Below are positions 26,040 through 34,688 of a stretch of DNA of 64,000 bases, piece after piece; the first letter of the stretch is position 1, and the number at the start of each line of letters is the position of its first letter. The DNA is taken from NCBI RefSeq assembly GCF_029968095.1, contig NZ_JASCIR010000002.1:310001-374000 (forward strand), written 5' to 3'. The stretch comes from Streptomyces solicavernae. Its GTDB lineage: Bacteria > Actinomycetota > Actinomycetes > Streptomycetales > Streptomycetaceae. The notes beneath the pieces were generated by a model. That model ran no database searches. It was not told the DNA's origin and saw nothing but the letters and a program-made list of their open reading frames with translations. Made by a program: the position numbers and the translations under genes.

Positions 26040-26893
26040 TGCGCATCTTCGACCCGCACATCCACATGACCTCCCGGACCACCGACGACTACGAAGCCAT
26101 GTATGCCGCGGGGGTGCGCGCGGTCGTCGAGCCCGCCTTCTGGCTCGGCCAGCCCCGTACCTCCCCGGCCTCCTTCTACGACTACTTCGACGCCCTCCTC
26201 GGCTGGGAGCCCTTCCGCGCGGCGCAGTACGGCATCGCCCACCACTGCACGATCGCCCTCAACCCGAAGGAGGCCAACGACCCCCGCTGCGCGCCCGTCC
26301 TCGACCAACTGCCGCGCTATCTCGTCAAGGACGGTGTGGTCGCCGTCGGCGAGATCGGCTACGACTCCATGACCCCGGCCGAGGACCAGGCGCTGGCCGC
26401 CCAACTGCAACTGGCCGCCGACCACGAACTCCCCGCCCTCGTGCACACCCCGCACCGCGACAAGCTCGCCGGGCTGCGCCGCACCCTGGACGCCGTCGCC
26501 GAGTCCGCGCTCGACCCGCAGCGTGTGCTCCTCGACCACCTCAACGAGACAACCGTCAAGGAGGCCAAGGACGCGGGATGTTGGCTCGGATTCTCCGTCT
26601 ATCCCGACACCAAAATGGACGAGGACCGCATGGTGGCGCTGCTGCAGACCTACGGCCCCGAGAGGGTGCTGGTCAACTCGGCCGCCGACTGGGGCAGGAG
26701 CGACCCCCTGAAGACCCGCAAGGTGGCCGAGGCGATGCTCGCGGCGGGCTTCTCCGACGCCGACGTCGACCAGGTGCTCTGGCAGAACCCGGTCGCCTTC
26801 TACGGACTCAGCGGCCGCCTCGTCCTCGACCCACCCGGCACGGACACCAGGTCCACGCACGAAGGGAACTCCATCCTGCGCGGAGGGGAGTGA
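26039..26893 (+). CDS. eboB: EboB, TatD-like metal-dependent hydrolase
   Basis: A 284-aa amidohydrolase-fold protein. The start MRIFDPHIHM gives the HxH metal motif; later ligands are in VAVGEIGYDS (Glu), LPALVHTPHR (His) and VLLDHLNETT (His), and NSAADWGRSDP supplies the late Asp. The set is complete for a TatD-type metal site. It is called EboB and not a TatD nuclease because of the surrounding eboC, eboA and eboE genes. The ATG overlaps the eboA stop (TGATG), with AAGGAG upstream. Confidence 0.8.
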   Translation: MRIFDPHIHMTSRTTDDYEAMYAAGVRAVVEPAFWLGQPRTSPASFYDYFDALLGWEPFRAAQYGIAHHCTIALNPKEANDPRCAPVLDQLPRYLVKDGVVAVGEIGYDSMTPAEDQALAAQLQLAADHELPALVHTPHRDKLAGLRRTLDAVAESALDPQRVLLDHLNETTVKEAKDAGCWLGFSVYPDTKMDEDRMVALLQTYGPERVLVNSAADWGRSDPLKTRKVAEAMLAAGFSDADVDQVLWQNPVAFYGLSGRLVLDPPGTDTRSTHEGNSILRGGE

Positions 26894-26896
26894 CCC

Positions 26897-28408
26897 ATGC
26901 GCTTCCGGCACCCGGACGGCTCGATCGTCCACCTCGCCTACTGCACCAACGTCCACCCGGCCGAGACCCTCGACGGCGTCCGCGCCCAGCTGCGTGACCA
27001 CTGCGAGCCCGTTCGCCGCAGGCTCGGCCGCGACCGGCTCGGCATCGGCCTGTGGCTGGCCCGCGACGCCGCCCGCGCCCTGACCTCCGACCCGGCGTCC
27101 CTGCGCGAGCTGCGCGCCGACCTGGACCGGCGCGGCCTCGAAGTGGTCACCCTCAACGGCTTCCCGTACGAGGGGTTCGGCGCCGACGAGGTCAAGTACC
27201 GGGTGTACAAGCCGGACTGGACCGACGCCGAGCGGCTGAGCCACACCACCGACCTGGCCCGGCTGCTGACCGCGCTGCTGCCCGACGACGTCACGGAAGG
27301 AAGCATCTCCACGCTTCCGCTGGCCTGGCGCACCCCTTTCACCGAGCGGCACGCGGCCACCGCACGCCACCCCCTCGTCTCCCTCGCCGAACGGCTCGAC
27401 GCCCTGGAGGAGCTCACCGGCCGCTCCATCCGCATCGGCCTCGAACCCGAGCCCGGCTGCATCGTCGAGACCACCGCCGACGCCATCGCACCCCTCACCG
27501 CCGTCCGCGAAGAGATACGCCGACGCGCCGCACTCTCCGCCCCTGCCCGAGCCGACACCGCACCGGCGGGCGGCTCCCCGGCCGTCGCCGAACGGGCCGT
27601 CGCCGAACCGGCTGACGCCGGACGGGCCGGCGGCCGTTCCGCCGAACAAGCTGGGCCCGCCGAAGCCGTGCCCGCCGAAGCCGTGCCCGCCGAAGCCGTG
27701 CCCACCGAGCAGGCCGTGCCCGCCCAACCAGCCATGCCCGCCGAGCCCAGGCCCACGCAGCAGCCTGCCTTGCCACACTCCGGCCAAGCGCCGCAGCCAA
27801 TTCCGCCCGCGTCGCCAGGCCTCGGCGACCGGTCGGCCCCGGGCACCGCCGCCGACCGCATCGGCATCTGCATCGACACCTGTCACCTCGCCACCTCCTT
27901 CGAAGATCCCCACACCGCTCTCGACGCCTTGGACACGGCCGGTATCGCCGTACCCAAGGTCCAGCTGTCCGCCGCCCTGCACGCCGAATACCCCCAACAC
28001 CCGGAAGTTCAGGAGGCGTTGGCTGCCTTCGACGAGCCCCGGTTCCTGCATCAGACCCGCACCCGCACCGCCGGAACGCTGCACGGCACCGACGACCTCG
28101 GCCCCGCCCTCTCCGGCGGCTCGCTGCCCGACACCAGCCCCTGGCGCGCGCACTTCCACGTACCGCTGCACGCCGCACCCGCGCCCCCGCTCACCTCCAC
28201 CCTGTCCGTGCTGCGCGACACCCTCGCCCTCCTGGTCGGCGGCTCCCATCCGCGCACCCGCCACCTGGAGGTCGAGACCTACACCTGGCAGGCGCTGCCC
28301 GCCGCGCTGCGCCCCCGGGTCCGCAGCCAGCTCGTCGACGGCATCGCCGCCGAACTCACTCTCGCCCGCGATCTCCTCGTCGACCTCGGCCTCAAGGAAC
28401 TGCCATGA
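26897..28408 (+). CDS. eboE: EboE, metabolite traffic protein (TIM-barrel family)
   Basis: A 503-aa protein. The start HLAYCTNVHPAETLDGV, the segment VVTLNGFPYEGFG and the later ICIDTCHLATSFEDP are typical of EboE. RIGLEPEPGCIVETT supplies a metal-type Glu. Residues about 213-316 are an extra Ala/Pro/Glu-rich insertion containing AEAVP repeats; without it the length would be the usual 400 or so. The ATG lies 3 nt after the eboB stop. EboE is required for ebo function elsewhere, but its reaction is not established. Confidence 0.82.
   Translation: MRFRHPDGSIVHLAYCTNVHPAETLDGVRAQLRDHCEPVRRRLGRDRLGIGLWLARDAARALTSDPASLRELRADLDRRGLEVVTLNGFPYEGFGADEVKYRVYKPDWTDAERLSHTTDLARLLTALLPDDVTEGSISTLPLAWRTPFTERHAATARHPLVSLAERLDALEELTGRSIRIGLEPEPGCIVETTADAIAPLTAVREEIRRRAALSAPARADTAPAGGSPAVAERAVAEPADAGRAGGRSAEQAGPAEAVPAEAVPAEAVPTEQAVPAQPAMPAEPRPTQQPALPHSGQAPQPIPPASPGLGDRSAPGTAADRIGICIDTCHLATSFEDPHTALDALDTAGIAVPKVQLSAALHAEYPQHPEVQEALAAFDEPRFLHQTRTRTAGTLHGTDDLGPALSGGSLPDTSPWRAHFHVPLHAAPAPPLTSTLSVLRDTLALLVGGSHPRTRHLEVETYTWQALPAALRPRVRSQLVDGIAAELTLARDLLVDLGLKELP
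27640..27725 (+). repeat. In-frame AEAVP repeat in eboE
   Basis: Three exact or nearly exact 15-bp units (GCCGAAGCCGTGCCC) and several degenerate ones encode PAEAVPAEAVPAEAVP and neighbouring Pro/Ala peptide. They sit inside the 100-residue insertion that separates two conserved halves of EboE. Confidence 0.85.
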
Positions 28409-29808
28409 CGCACCCACCGGCCCCGACAGCCGCTCCCACTCCGCTGCTGGTCCTGGACGTCGTCGGCCTCACCCCCCGTCTCCTCGCATACATGCCTCAC
28501 CTCAAGTCCCTTGCCGAGAACGGTTCAAGCGCCGAACTCGGCACCGTCCTCCCGGCGGTGACCTGCGCCGCCCAGTCCACGTTCCTCACCGGAGCCCCAC
28601 CCGCCGAGCACGGCATCGTCGGCAACGGCTGGTACTTCCGCGAGCTCGGCGACGTACTCCTGTGGCGCCAGCACAACGGCCTGGTCTCCGGCGACAAGCT
28701 GTGGGACGCCGCGCGGCGTACCCATCCCGGCTACACGGTCGCCAACATCTGCTGGTGGTACGCCATGGGCGCAGACACCGACATCACCGTCACCCCCCGT
28801 CCCGTCTACTACGCCGACGGCCGCAAGGAACCCGACTGCTACACCCGGCCCCCGGGCCTGCACGACGAACTCACCGCGAAACTCGGCACGTTCCCCCTCT
28901 TCCACTTCTGGGGACCCGGCGCCGACATCGTCTCCTCGCAGTGGATCGTCGACGCGACCCGCCACATCATCGACACCCGCAGCCCCGACCTGGCGCTCTG
29001 CTACCTCCCTCATCTCGACTACGACCTGCAGCGCTACGGTCCCGACGATCCGCGCTCCCGCAAGGCCGCCACCGACCTGGACCAGATCCTGGCCCCCCTC
29101 CTCGACGACGCCGCCCGCGAGGGCCGCACCGTCGTCGCGCTCTCCGAGTACGGCATCACCAAGGTCAGCCGCACCGTCGACATCAACCGCGCCCTGCGCC
29201 GCGCCGGACTCCTAGAAGTCCACACCCAGGACGGCATGGAGTACCTCGACCCGATGGCGTCCCGCGCCTTCGCCGTGGCCGACCACCAGATCGCCCATGT
29301 GTACGTCCGCCGCCCGGAAGATCTCGACGCCGCTCGTGAGGCACTCCAAAGCCTGGCGGGAATCGATCAACTCCTGGACGACGAAGGCAAGAAGGAGCAC
29401 GGCCTGGACCATCCGCGCGCCGGCGAACTCGTCGCCGTCGCGGAGCCGGACGCCTGGTTCACGTACTACTACTGGCTCGACGACGCACGGGCACCCGACT
29501 TCGCGCAGCTCGTCGAGATCCACCGCAAGCCGGGCTACGACCCGGTCGAGCTGTTCATGGATCCCCTCGACCCGTATGTGAAGGTCAGGGCCGCGAAAGC
29601 GCTCGCCCGCAAGAAACTCGGGATGCGCTACCGCATGGCGGTGGTGCCGCTGGACGCCTCACCTATTCGCGGCAGCCATGGCCGCCTCCCCGATGACCCG
29701 AACGACGGTCCGCTCATCCTGTGCTCCACCCCCCGCGCTGTCACCGGCCCCATCCGGGCCACCGATGTGAAGTCCCTGCTGCTTCAGCTCGCCGGTCTGC
29801 ACTCCTGA
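28405..29808 (+). CDS. EboF-like alkaline phosphatase superfamily protein (nucleotide pyrophosphatase/phosphodiesterase type)
   Basis: A 467-aa protein of the type I phosphodiesterase/nucleotide pyrophosphatase fold. The N-terminal strand LLVLDVVGLTPRLL supplies the first metal Asp. The nucleophile region is VLPAVTCAAQSTFLTGAPP (Thr). Later ligands are in CYLPHLDYDLQRYGP (Asp, His), VALSEYGI (Glu where many members have Asp-His) and ASPIRGSHGRLPDD (His). It starts at an ATG overlapping the eboE stop. No signal peptide is seen, so it is probably cytoplasmic. It is the last coupled gene of the ebo operon. Confidence 0.8.
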   Translation: MTHPPAPTAAPTPLLVLDVVGLTPRLLAYMPHLKSLAENGSSAELGTVLPAVTCAAQSTFLTGAPPAEHGIVGNGWYFRELGDVLLWRQHNGLVSGDKLWDAARRTHPGYTVANICWWYAMGADTDITVTPRPVYYADGRKEPDCYTRPPGLHDELTAKLGTFPLFHFWGPGADIVSSQWIVDATRHIIDTRSPDLALCYLPHLDYDLQRYGPDDPRSRKAATDLDQILAPLLDDAAREGRTVVALSEYGITKVSRTVDINRALRRAGLLEVHTQDGMEYLDPMASRAFAVADHQIAHVYVRRPEDLDAAREALQSLAGIDQLLDDEGKKEHGLDHPRAGELVAVAEPDAWFTYYYWLDDARAPDFAQLVEIHRKPGYDPVELFMDPLDPYVKVRAAKALARKKLGMRYRMAVVPLDASPIRGSHGRLPDDPNDGPLILCSTPRAVTGPIRATDVKSLLLQLAGLHS

Positions 29809-29883
29809 CGGTGCTGACCGCCGACTGAGAACAACTCAACCAGACACCACTGACAACGCCCCGTGACTGCAAGGAGTTCCCGC

Positions 29884-30948
29884 ATGCCCCGTTCCTTCCG
29901 CACGTCCGCGTCCGACCCCGAGCTCGCCCACAGACTCAGCCGCCGCGGCATGCTCGGTGTCGCCGCAGGAGCCACCGCGGCCGCCTTCGCCGGCGTCGGC
30001 GCGAGCTCCGCCGCAGCCCAGCCCTCTGCAGGTTCGGCCACGACCACGGCAGCCGGGGCGAAGGGCCGTCCCGTGCTGCCGCCCGGCCGTCTCGGCATCC
30101 AGTTGTACAGCCTGCGCGACAAGGTCTCCACCCTCGGATTCGCCCCGGTCTTCGAGGAGTTGAGCGCCCACGGCTACGACGAGATCGAGTTCGCCGGCTA
30201 CACCCAGGGCTCCGCGGGCCCCATCACTCTCGCCCAGCTCAAGCGCCTCGCCGCCGACCACGGCCTCAACCCCATCGGCAGCCACGTCGGCTACTACTCC
30301 GACGACCCGAACGCGTACACCTTCGCGCAGAACCTCGACAAGGTCCTCGACGAGGCCCAGGCCCTCGGCCTCAGGCACATCGGCACCGCCTCCGGGCCAT
30401 GGCGCTACGGCACGACCGTCGACGGCTGGAAGCGCTGCGCCGAGGAGTTCAACACGTACGGCGCGGCGGCGCGGAAGCGTGGCATGAAGTTCTACCAGCA
30501 CAACCACGCCGAGGAGTTCATGTTCGCGACCGACCGGCCGGACGTCCGGCTCTACGACGTGCTGCTCGCCGAGACCGACCCGGACCTGGTGCACCTGGAG
30601 ATGGACATCTACTGGGCGTACGCCGGGCAGTTCCGTTTCTCCCAGCGGGTCGACGGGACACCCGCGCCGTTCGAGCCGCTGGACTACGTACTCAAGCAGC
30701 CGCACCGGTACCCGCTGTTCCACGTCAAGGACGGCGAGCACGACGAGGCCGCCAAGGACGGCTACCGGATGGTGGACGTGGGCGACGGCGACATCGACTA
30801 CCGGCGGTTCCTCTCCGAGGTGACGCGACGAACCCCGACGGGCAGGCGCTACCACCACTGGCAGGTGGAGCACGACAACCCGGTCGACTCGCTCGCCTTC
30901 GCCCGCAAGTCCAGCGCCCACCTGCACTCGCTCCGCGAGCGCGACTGA
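29884..30948 (+). CDS. Tat-exported sugar phosphate isomerase/epimerase-like TIM barrel
   Basis: A 354-aa protein. A twin-arginine signal (SRRGMLG, about residues 19-25, then an Ala-rich stretch ending near ASSAAAQ) is followed by a xylose-isomerase-like TIM barrel (GIQLYSLRDKVSTLGF, YQHNHAEEFMF, HLEMDIYWAYAGQF, PLFHVKDGEHD). Metal ligands Glu, Asp, His and Asp are visible. An exported isomerase is consistent with chemistry on sugars outside the cytoplasm. The ATG at 29884 has AAGGAG upstream and lies 75 nt past the ebo operon. Confidence 0.87.
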   Translation: MPRSFRTSASDPELAHRLSRRGMLGVAAGATAAAFAGVGASSAAAQPSAGSATTTAAGAKGRPVLPPGRLGIQLYSLRDKVSTLGFAPVFEELSAHGYDEIEFAGYTQGSAGPITLAQLKRLAADHGLNPIGSHVGYYSDDPNAYTFAQNLDKVLDEAQALGLRHIGTASGPWRYGTTVDGWKRCAEEFNTYGAAARKRGMKFYQHNHAEEFMFATDRPDVRLYDVLLAETDPDLVHLEMDIYWAYAGQFRFSQRVDGTPAPFEPLDYVLKQPHRYPLFHVKDGEHDEAAKDGYRMVDVGDGDIDYRRFLSEVTRRTPTGRRYHHWQVEHDNPVDSLAFARKSSAHLHSLRERD

Positions 30949-30974
30949 CCGCTCCCAGCGGTTGGCGGTGCCGT

Positions 30975-31015
30975 GTGGAGCCCTCGGCAAGGAAAGACCT
31001 CGCCGGGGGCTCCAC
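30975..31015. terminator. Convergent hairpin between the plus-strand sugar/ebo block and the oxalate operon
   Basis: GTGGAGCCC-T-CGGC pairs with GCCG-G-GGGCTCCAC, a 13-bp stem with one T/G mismatch and a 13-nt loop, placed between two converging genes. Its symmetry could serve both strands. Confidence 0.75.
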
Positions 31016-31036
31016 GCGGAGGGGACAGCTGAGCGG

Positions 31037-32422
31037 CTAGTGCGCGTCCCTGCTGATGGGCTGCGGATTCGGCGTGATCTTCCCGCGCTTCGGCCGTCCC
31101 GGCGGAGTCAGGAACAGCGCCACGAACCCCGCGAAGAACGAGATCGAGCCCGCCAGGATGAACGCACCGGTGTGCCCCCAGGCCCCCACGACCACGGCTC
31201 CCATGCCCGCGCCGAGTCCGGAGACGAGCTTCGAGCTGTACACCATGCCGTAGTTGGTGGCGTTGTTGTTCTCGCCGAAGTAGTCGGCGGTGAGCGCCGC
31301 GAACATCGGGAAGATGGCGCCGCCGCCGAAACCGGAGACCGCCGAGAAGAACAGGAACAGCGGCAGGTTCTGCGTGTTCGCCGACCAGATGAGGCCGAAC
31401 TGCGCCAGCCCCAGGATGACGCACACGTTCAGCAGGCACCGCTTGCGGCCGAAGCGGTCGGAGAGCCAGCCGATGACGCCGCGCCCGGTGCCGTTGACGA
31501 TCGCCTTGAGCGACATCGCGGTGGCGACGATTCCGCTCGCGAAACCCGCCTCCTTGCCGATGTCGACCTGGAAGGCGATGCCGAAGATGTTCACCCCGGA
31601 CGTGCACGCCAGACAGAACCACATCAGCGCCACCCGCCCGGTCTTCCAGGCCTCCATGGGGGAGTACTGCTTCACGGCCGGCGGGTTCTTCTCCAGGGAC
31701 CGGCGGGCGCGCGGATCGTCCGGCGGGTTCAGCGGGTCGACGTCGGCGGGCCACCAGTTCTTCGGCGGGTCCTTGAAGAAGAGCCCCGCGACGGCCACGA
31801 CCGCGGCGAGGAAAAGGCCCACCATAAGAAGCACCGTACGGAAGTTGGACAGGTCCATGACGCCGGTGAAGATGAACACGAACGGCACCGAACCGTAGGC
31901 GAAGCCGCCGTTGACGAAGCCGGTCTTGCCGCCCCGGCGCTCCGGATACCACTTGCCGACCATGTTGACGCAGGTGGCGTACACCATGCCCGCGCCCATG
32001 CCGCTGAACATGCTGAAGCCGATGTACGCGAACACGACGTGCGGCGCGTAGGCCAGGGAAAGATAGCCGAGCAGGGTGCCCGCGGAGCCGAGCATCATCG
32101 CCCAGCGGGCCGGCAGCCGGCCGCTCTCGCGCAGCCGGCCCGCGGGGAAGGCAACGGAGGCCTGGAAGAACACCCAGACGGTCATCATCCAGAAGATGTG
32201 GCCGCTGGCCCAGTGATGTGCGGTGTGCAGTGTGTCCTCCGCGGACGCGAACGCGTACTCCGCGGAACTGATGCCCATCATGCCCACCCACGGCAGGATG
32301 ACCATCCACTTGCGCTTGCGCCCCATGATGTCGATGTCGGTCTCGCCGAGCCGGTACGTGCGGCCGTTGGCGTCCGTCACCTCCCGATAGGGGACGGTGG
32401 TTGGCAGGTCGGTTGTCGTCAT
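31037..32422 (-). CDS. OFA family MFS transporter (oxalate/formate antiporter type)
   Basis: A 461-aa, 12-segment major facilitator protein. The long N-terminal tail ends in DIMGRKRKWMVILPW before the first membrane helix. There is a GKWYPERRGGKTGFVNGGFA loop and a second-half DRFGRKRCLLNV loop. OFA members exchange oxalate for formate or take up related dicarboxylates. It is the last gene of the minus-strand arm that also encodes a CoA-transferase and an oxalyl-CoA-decarboxylase-like enzyme, which supports oxalate as substrate. The start at 32422 was preferred to an upstream in-frame start because family similarity begins there. Confidence 0.85.
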   Translation of the reverse strand: MTTTDLPTTVPYREVTDANGRTYRLGETDIDIMGRKRKWMVILPWVGMMGISSAEYAFASAEDTLHTAHHWASGHIFWMMTVWVFFQASVAFPAGRLRESGRLPARWAMMLGSAGTLLGYLSLAYAPHVVFAYIGFSMFSGMGAGMVYATCVNMVGKWYPERRGGKTGFVNGGFAYGSVPFVFIFTGVMDLSNFRTVLLMVGLFLAAVVAVAGLFFKDPPKNWWPADVDPLNPPDDPRARRSLEKNPPAVKQYSPMEAWKTGRVALMWFCLACTSGVNIFGIAFQVDIGKEAGFASGIVATAMSLKAIVNGTGRGVIGWLSDRFGRKRCLLNVCVILGLAQFGLIWSANTQNLPLFLFFSAVSGFGGGAIFPMFAALTADYFGENNNATNYGMVYSSKLVSGLGAGMGAVVVGAWGHTGAFILAGSISFFAGFVALFLTPPGRPKRGKITPNPQPISRDAH

Positions 32423-32539
32423 GTCGATCGAACCCCTCGCGTGGAAGAAGTCTGGCCAGCGCCCCCTGTCCGTTCTCTTCGCACCGGGGCCCACGGCGAG
32501 CGGCCGCCGCAGGCCCCGTGGTTCGAGCCGTCGCTCAGC

Positions 32540-34687
32540 TCATCGACCACCTCCGAGCAACCCGGCCGCCCGCGCCCACCGGTACTTCGCGCCGAGCACG
32601 GCGACGGGCTTCTCGGTCGTGTACGGGTAGGCGACGACTCCGCGCTCAAAGAGGTACGCGCACGCCTCCTCGACCTCGACATCGCCCGCGAGGGAGGCCA
32701 CAACCGGCTTCTCTATGCCGCGCTTTCGGAAATCGGCCACCACGCGCGCGGTGAGCTCGGCGAACACCATCGGCGGCGTGACGATGGTGTGCCAGTAGCC
32801 CAGTACGAGGGAGTGGATCCGCGGGTCCTCAAGACCGAGCCGGATCGTCGCCTCGTACGTGGCAGGGGGCTCGCCGCCCGTGATGTCCACGGGGTTGCCC
32901 GCGGCCCCGAAGGGCGGGATGAACTCGCGGAACGCGCCGTCCAGGTCGTCCGGGATCTCCATCAGGGAGAGGCCGTTGTCGGTCACCGCGTCCGACAGGA
33001 GCACTCCGGAGCCACCCGCGCCCGTGATGATGACGACGTTGTCCCCCTTGGGGGTCGGCAGCACGGGCAGCGCACGCGCGTACTCCAGCATGTCGTTGAG
33101 GCCCGGCGCCCGGATCACGCCGGCCTGCCGGAGGATGTCGTCGTACACCGCGTCGTCGCCCGCGAGCGCCCCCGTGTGCGAGCCCGCGGCCTTCGCGCCG
33201 GCGGCCGTACGCCCCGCCTTGAGGACGACGACCGGCTTCTTCGGCACGGTCTCCTTGGCGGCCGCGACGAACGCCCGCCCGTCCTTCAGGTCCTCCAGGT
33301 GCATGGCGATGCACTGGGTGTTCGGGTCCTCGCCGAACCAGGTCAGCAGGTCGTCCTCGTCGATGTCCGACTTGTTGCCGAGTCCGACGATCGCGGAGAC
33401 ACCGGTCTTGGTGGCGCGGGCGAAGCCCAGGATCGCCATGCCGATGCCGCCCGACTGGGAGGTCAGGGCGACCCCGCCCTTCACGTCGTACGGCGTGCAG
33501 AACGTGGCGCACAGGTCCTGCCACGTCGAGTAGTAGCCGTAGATGTTCGGGCCCAGGAGGCGTACGCCGTGCCGTTCCGCGATGGCGACGATCTCCTCCT
33601 GCAACGCGTGCTCACCGGTCTCCGCGAAGCCGGACGGGATCAGCACCGCATTGGGGATGCCCTTGCGACCCACCTCTTCGAGGGCGGAGGCCACGAACTG
33701 GGCGGGGATCGCGAAAACCGCCACATCCACCTCACCCGGAACGTCGGTGACATTCTTGTACGCCTTGCGGCCCTGAATGTCATCGGCCTTGGGGTTCACG
33801 GGGTGGATCTCGCCGGAGAAACCTCCGTCGACGAGGTTCCGCATCACCGAATTGCCGATCTTGCCCTGCTCGTTGGAGGCACCGATGACCGCTATGGAGC
33901 GCGGCTGCATCAGGCGTCGCATGGAGCGGAGGATTTCGTCGCGGCCATACGTCCGCCGCTCCTTGGGCGCCTCCGTCGACAGGATCACGCGGATGTCGGC
34001 GGCGAGCGCGCCCTCCGGTGTGGCGATCACCGGGTTGAGGTCGACCTCCGCGATCTCCGGGAAGTCCGTGACCAGTTCGGAGACCCTCCGGATCTGCTCG
34101 GCGACCGCCCACCGGTCCACGCCCGCCGCGCCCCGCACACCGCGCAGGATCTCCGCGGCGCGGATCGAGTCGAGCATGGAGACCGCCTCGTCGGCGTCGA
34201 CGGGCGCGAGACGGAACGTCACGTCCTTCAACACCTCGACGAGCACACCGCCGAGCCCGAACGCCACGACCTTCCCGAACGTCGGGTCGGTGACCGCGCC
34301 CACGATCACCTCTTGCCCCTTCGGCAGAAGTTGCTGCACCTGCACGCCCTCGATCCGGGCGTCCGCGTCATGGGCACGGGCGTTGTCGACGACGGTGTGG
34401 AACCCGGCCCGCACATCGGCGGCGCCCTCCACCCCGACGATCACGCCGCCCGCGTCGGTCTTGTGCAGGATGTCCGGCGAGACGATCTTCAGGACGACCG
34501 GGCCGTCGAAGCGCGCCGCCGCCGCGACCGCCTCGTCCACGTCCCGCGCCAACTCCTCACCCGGCACGGCGATTCCGTACGCCTCCGCGATCACCTTGCC
34601 CTCGGGCGCGGTCAGCGCGGTACGGCCCTCGGCGCGTACGGCGTCGAGCAGCGCCCGCACCGTCTGCGTGCGGTCCTCTGCCATCAC
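32540..34687 (-). CDS. ADP-forming acyl-CoA ligase family protein (fused alpha and beta type)
   Basis: A 715-aa protein. The N-terminal ATP-grasp domain (about 1-235, DGPVVLKIVSPDILHKTDAG) is followed by a CoA-binding Rossmann domain (about 265-400, SIAVIGASNEQGKIGNSVM) and a succinyl-CoA-ligase-like domain (about 410-715, ALTSQSGGIGMAILGFAR). The phosphohistidine segment is AAGSHTGALAGDD. Such enzymes interconvert acyl-CoA plus ADP with acid plus CoA plus ATP. In this operon it could make or use oxalyl-CoA or formyl-CoA. The GTG at 34687 starts 1 nt after the frc-like stop; the next codon, ATG at 34684, is an equal alternative. Confidence 0.85.
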   Translation of the reverse strand: MMAEDRTQTVRALLDAVRAEGRTALTAPEGKVIAEAYGIAVPGEELARDVDEAVAAAARFDGPVVLKIVSPDILHKTDAGGVIVGVEGAADVRAGFHTVVDNARAHDADARIEGVQVQQLLPKGQEVIVGAVTDPTFGKVVAFGLGGVLVEVLKDVTFRLAPVDADEAVSMLDSIRAAEILRGVRGAAGVDRWAVAEQIRRVSELVTDFPEIAEVDLNPVIATPEGALAADIRVILSTEAPKERRTYGRDEILRSMRRLMQPRSIAVIGASNEQGKIGNSVMRNLVDGGFSGEIHPVNPKADDIQGRKAYKNVTDVPGEVDVAVFAIPAQFVASALEEVGRKGIPNAVLIPSGFAETGEHALQEEIVAIAERHGVRLLGPNIYGYYSTWQDLCATFCTPYDVKGGVALTSQSGGIGMAILGFARATKTGVSAIVGLGNKSDIDEDDLLTWFGEDPNTQCIAMHLEDLKDGRAFVAAAKETVPKKPVVVLKAGRTAAGAKAAGSHTGALAGDDAVYDDILRQAGVIRAPGLNDMLEYARALPVLPTPKGDNVVIITGAGGSGVLLSDAVTDNGLSLMEIPDDLDGAFREFIPPFGAAGNPVDITGGEPPATYEATIRLGLEDPRIHSLVLGYWHTIVTPPMVFAELTARVVADFRKRGIEKPVVASLAGDVEVEEACAYLFERGVVAYPYTTEKPVAVLGAKYRWARAAGLLGGGR

Positions 34688-34688
34688 G

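Noticed and set aside
26039..26893. Annotation as a TatD DNase
   Set aside because: The fold and ligands fit TatD, but eboC, eboA and eboE neighbours and strict coupling make EboB the better name.
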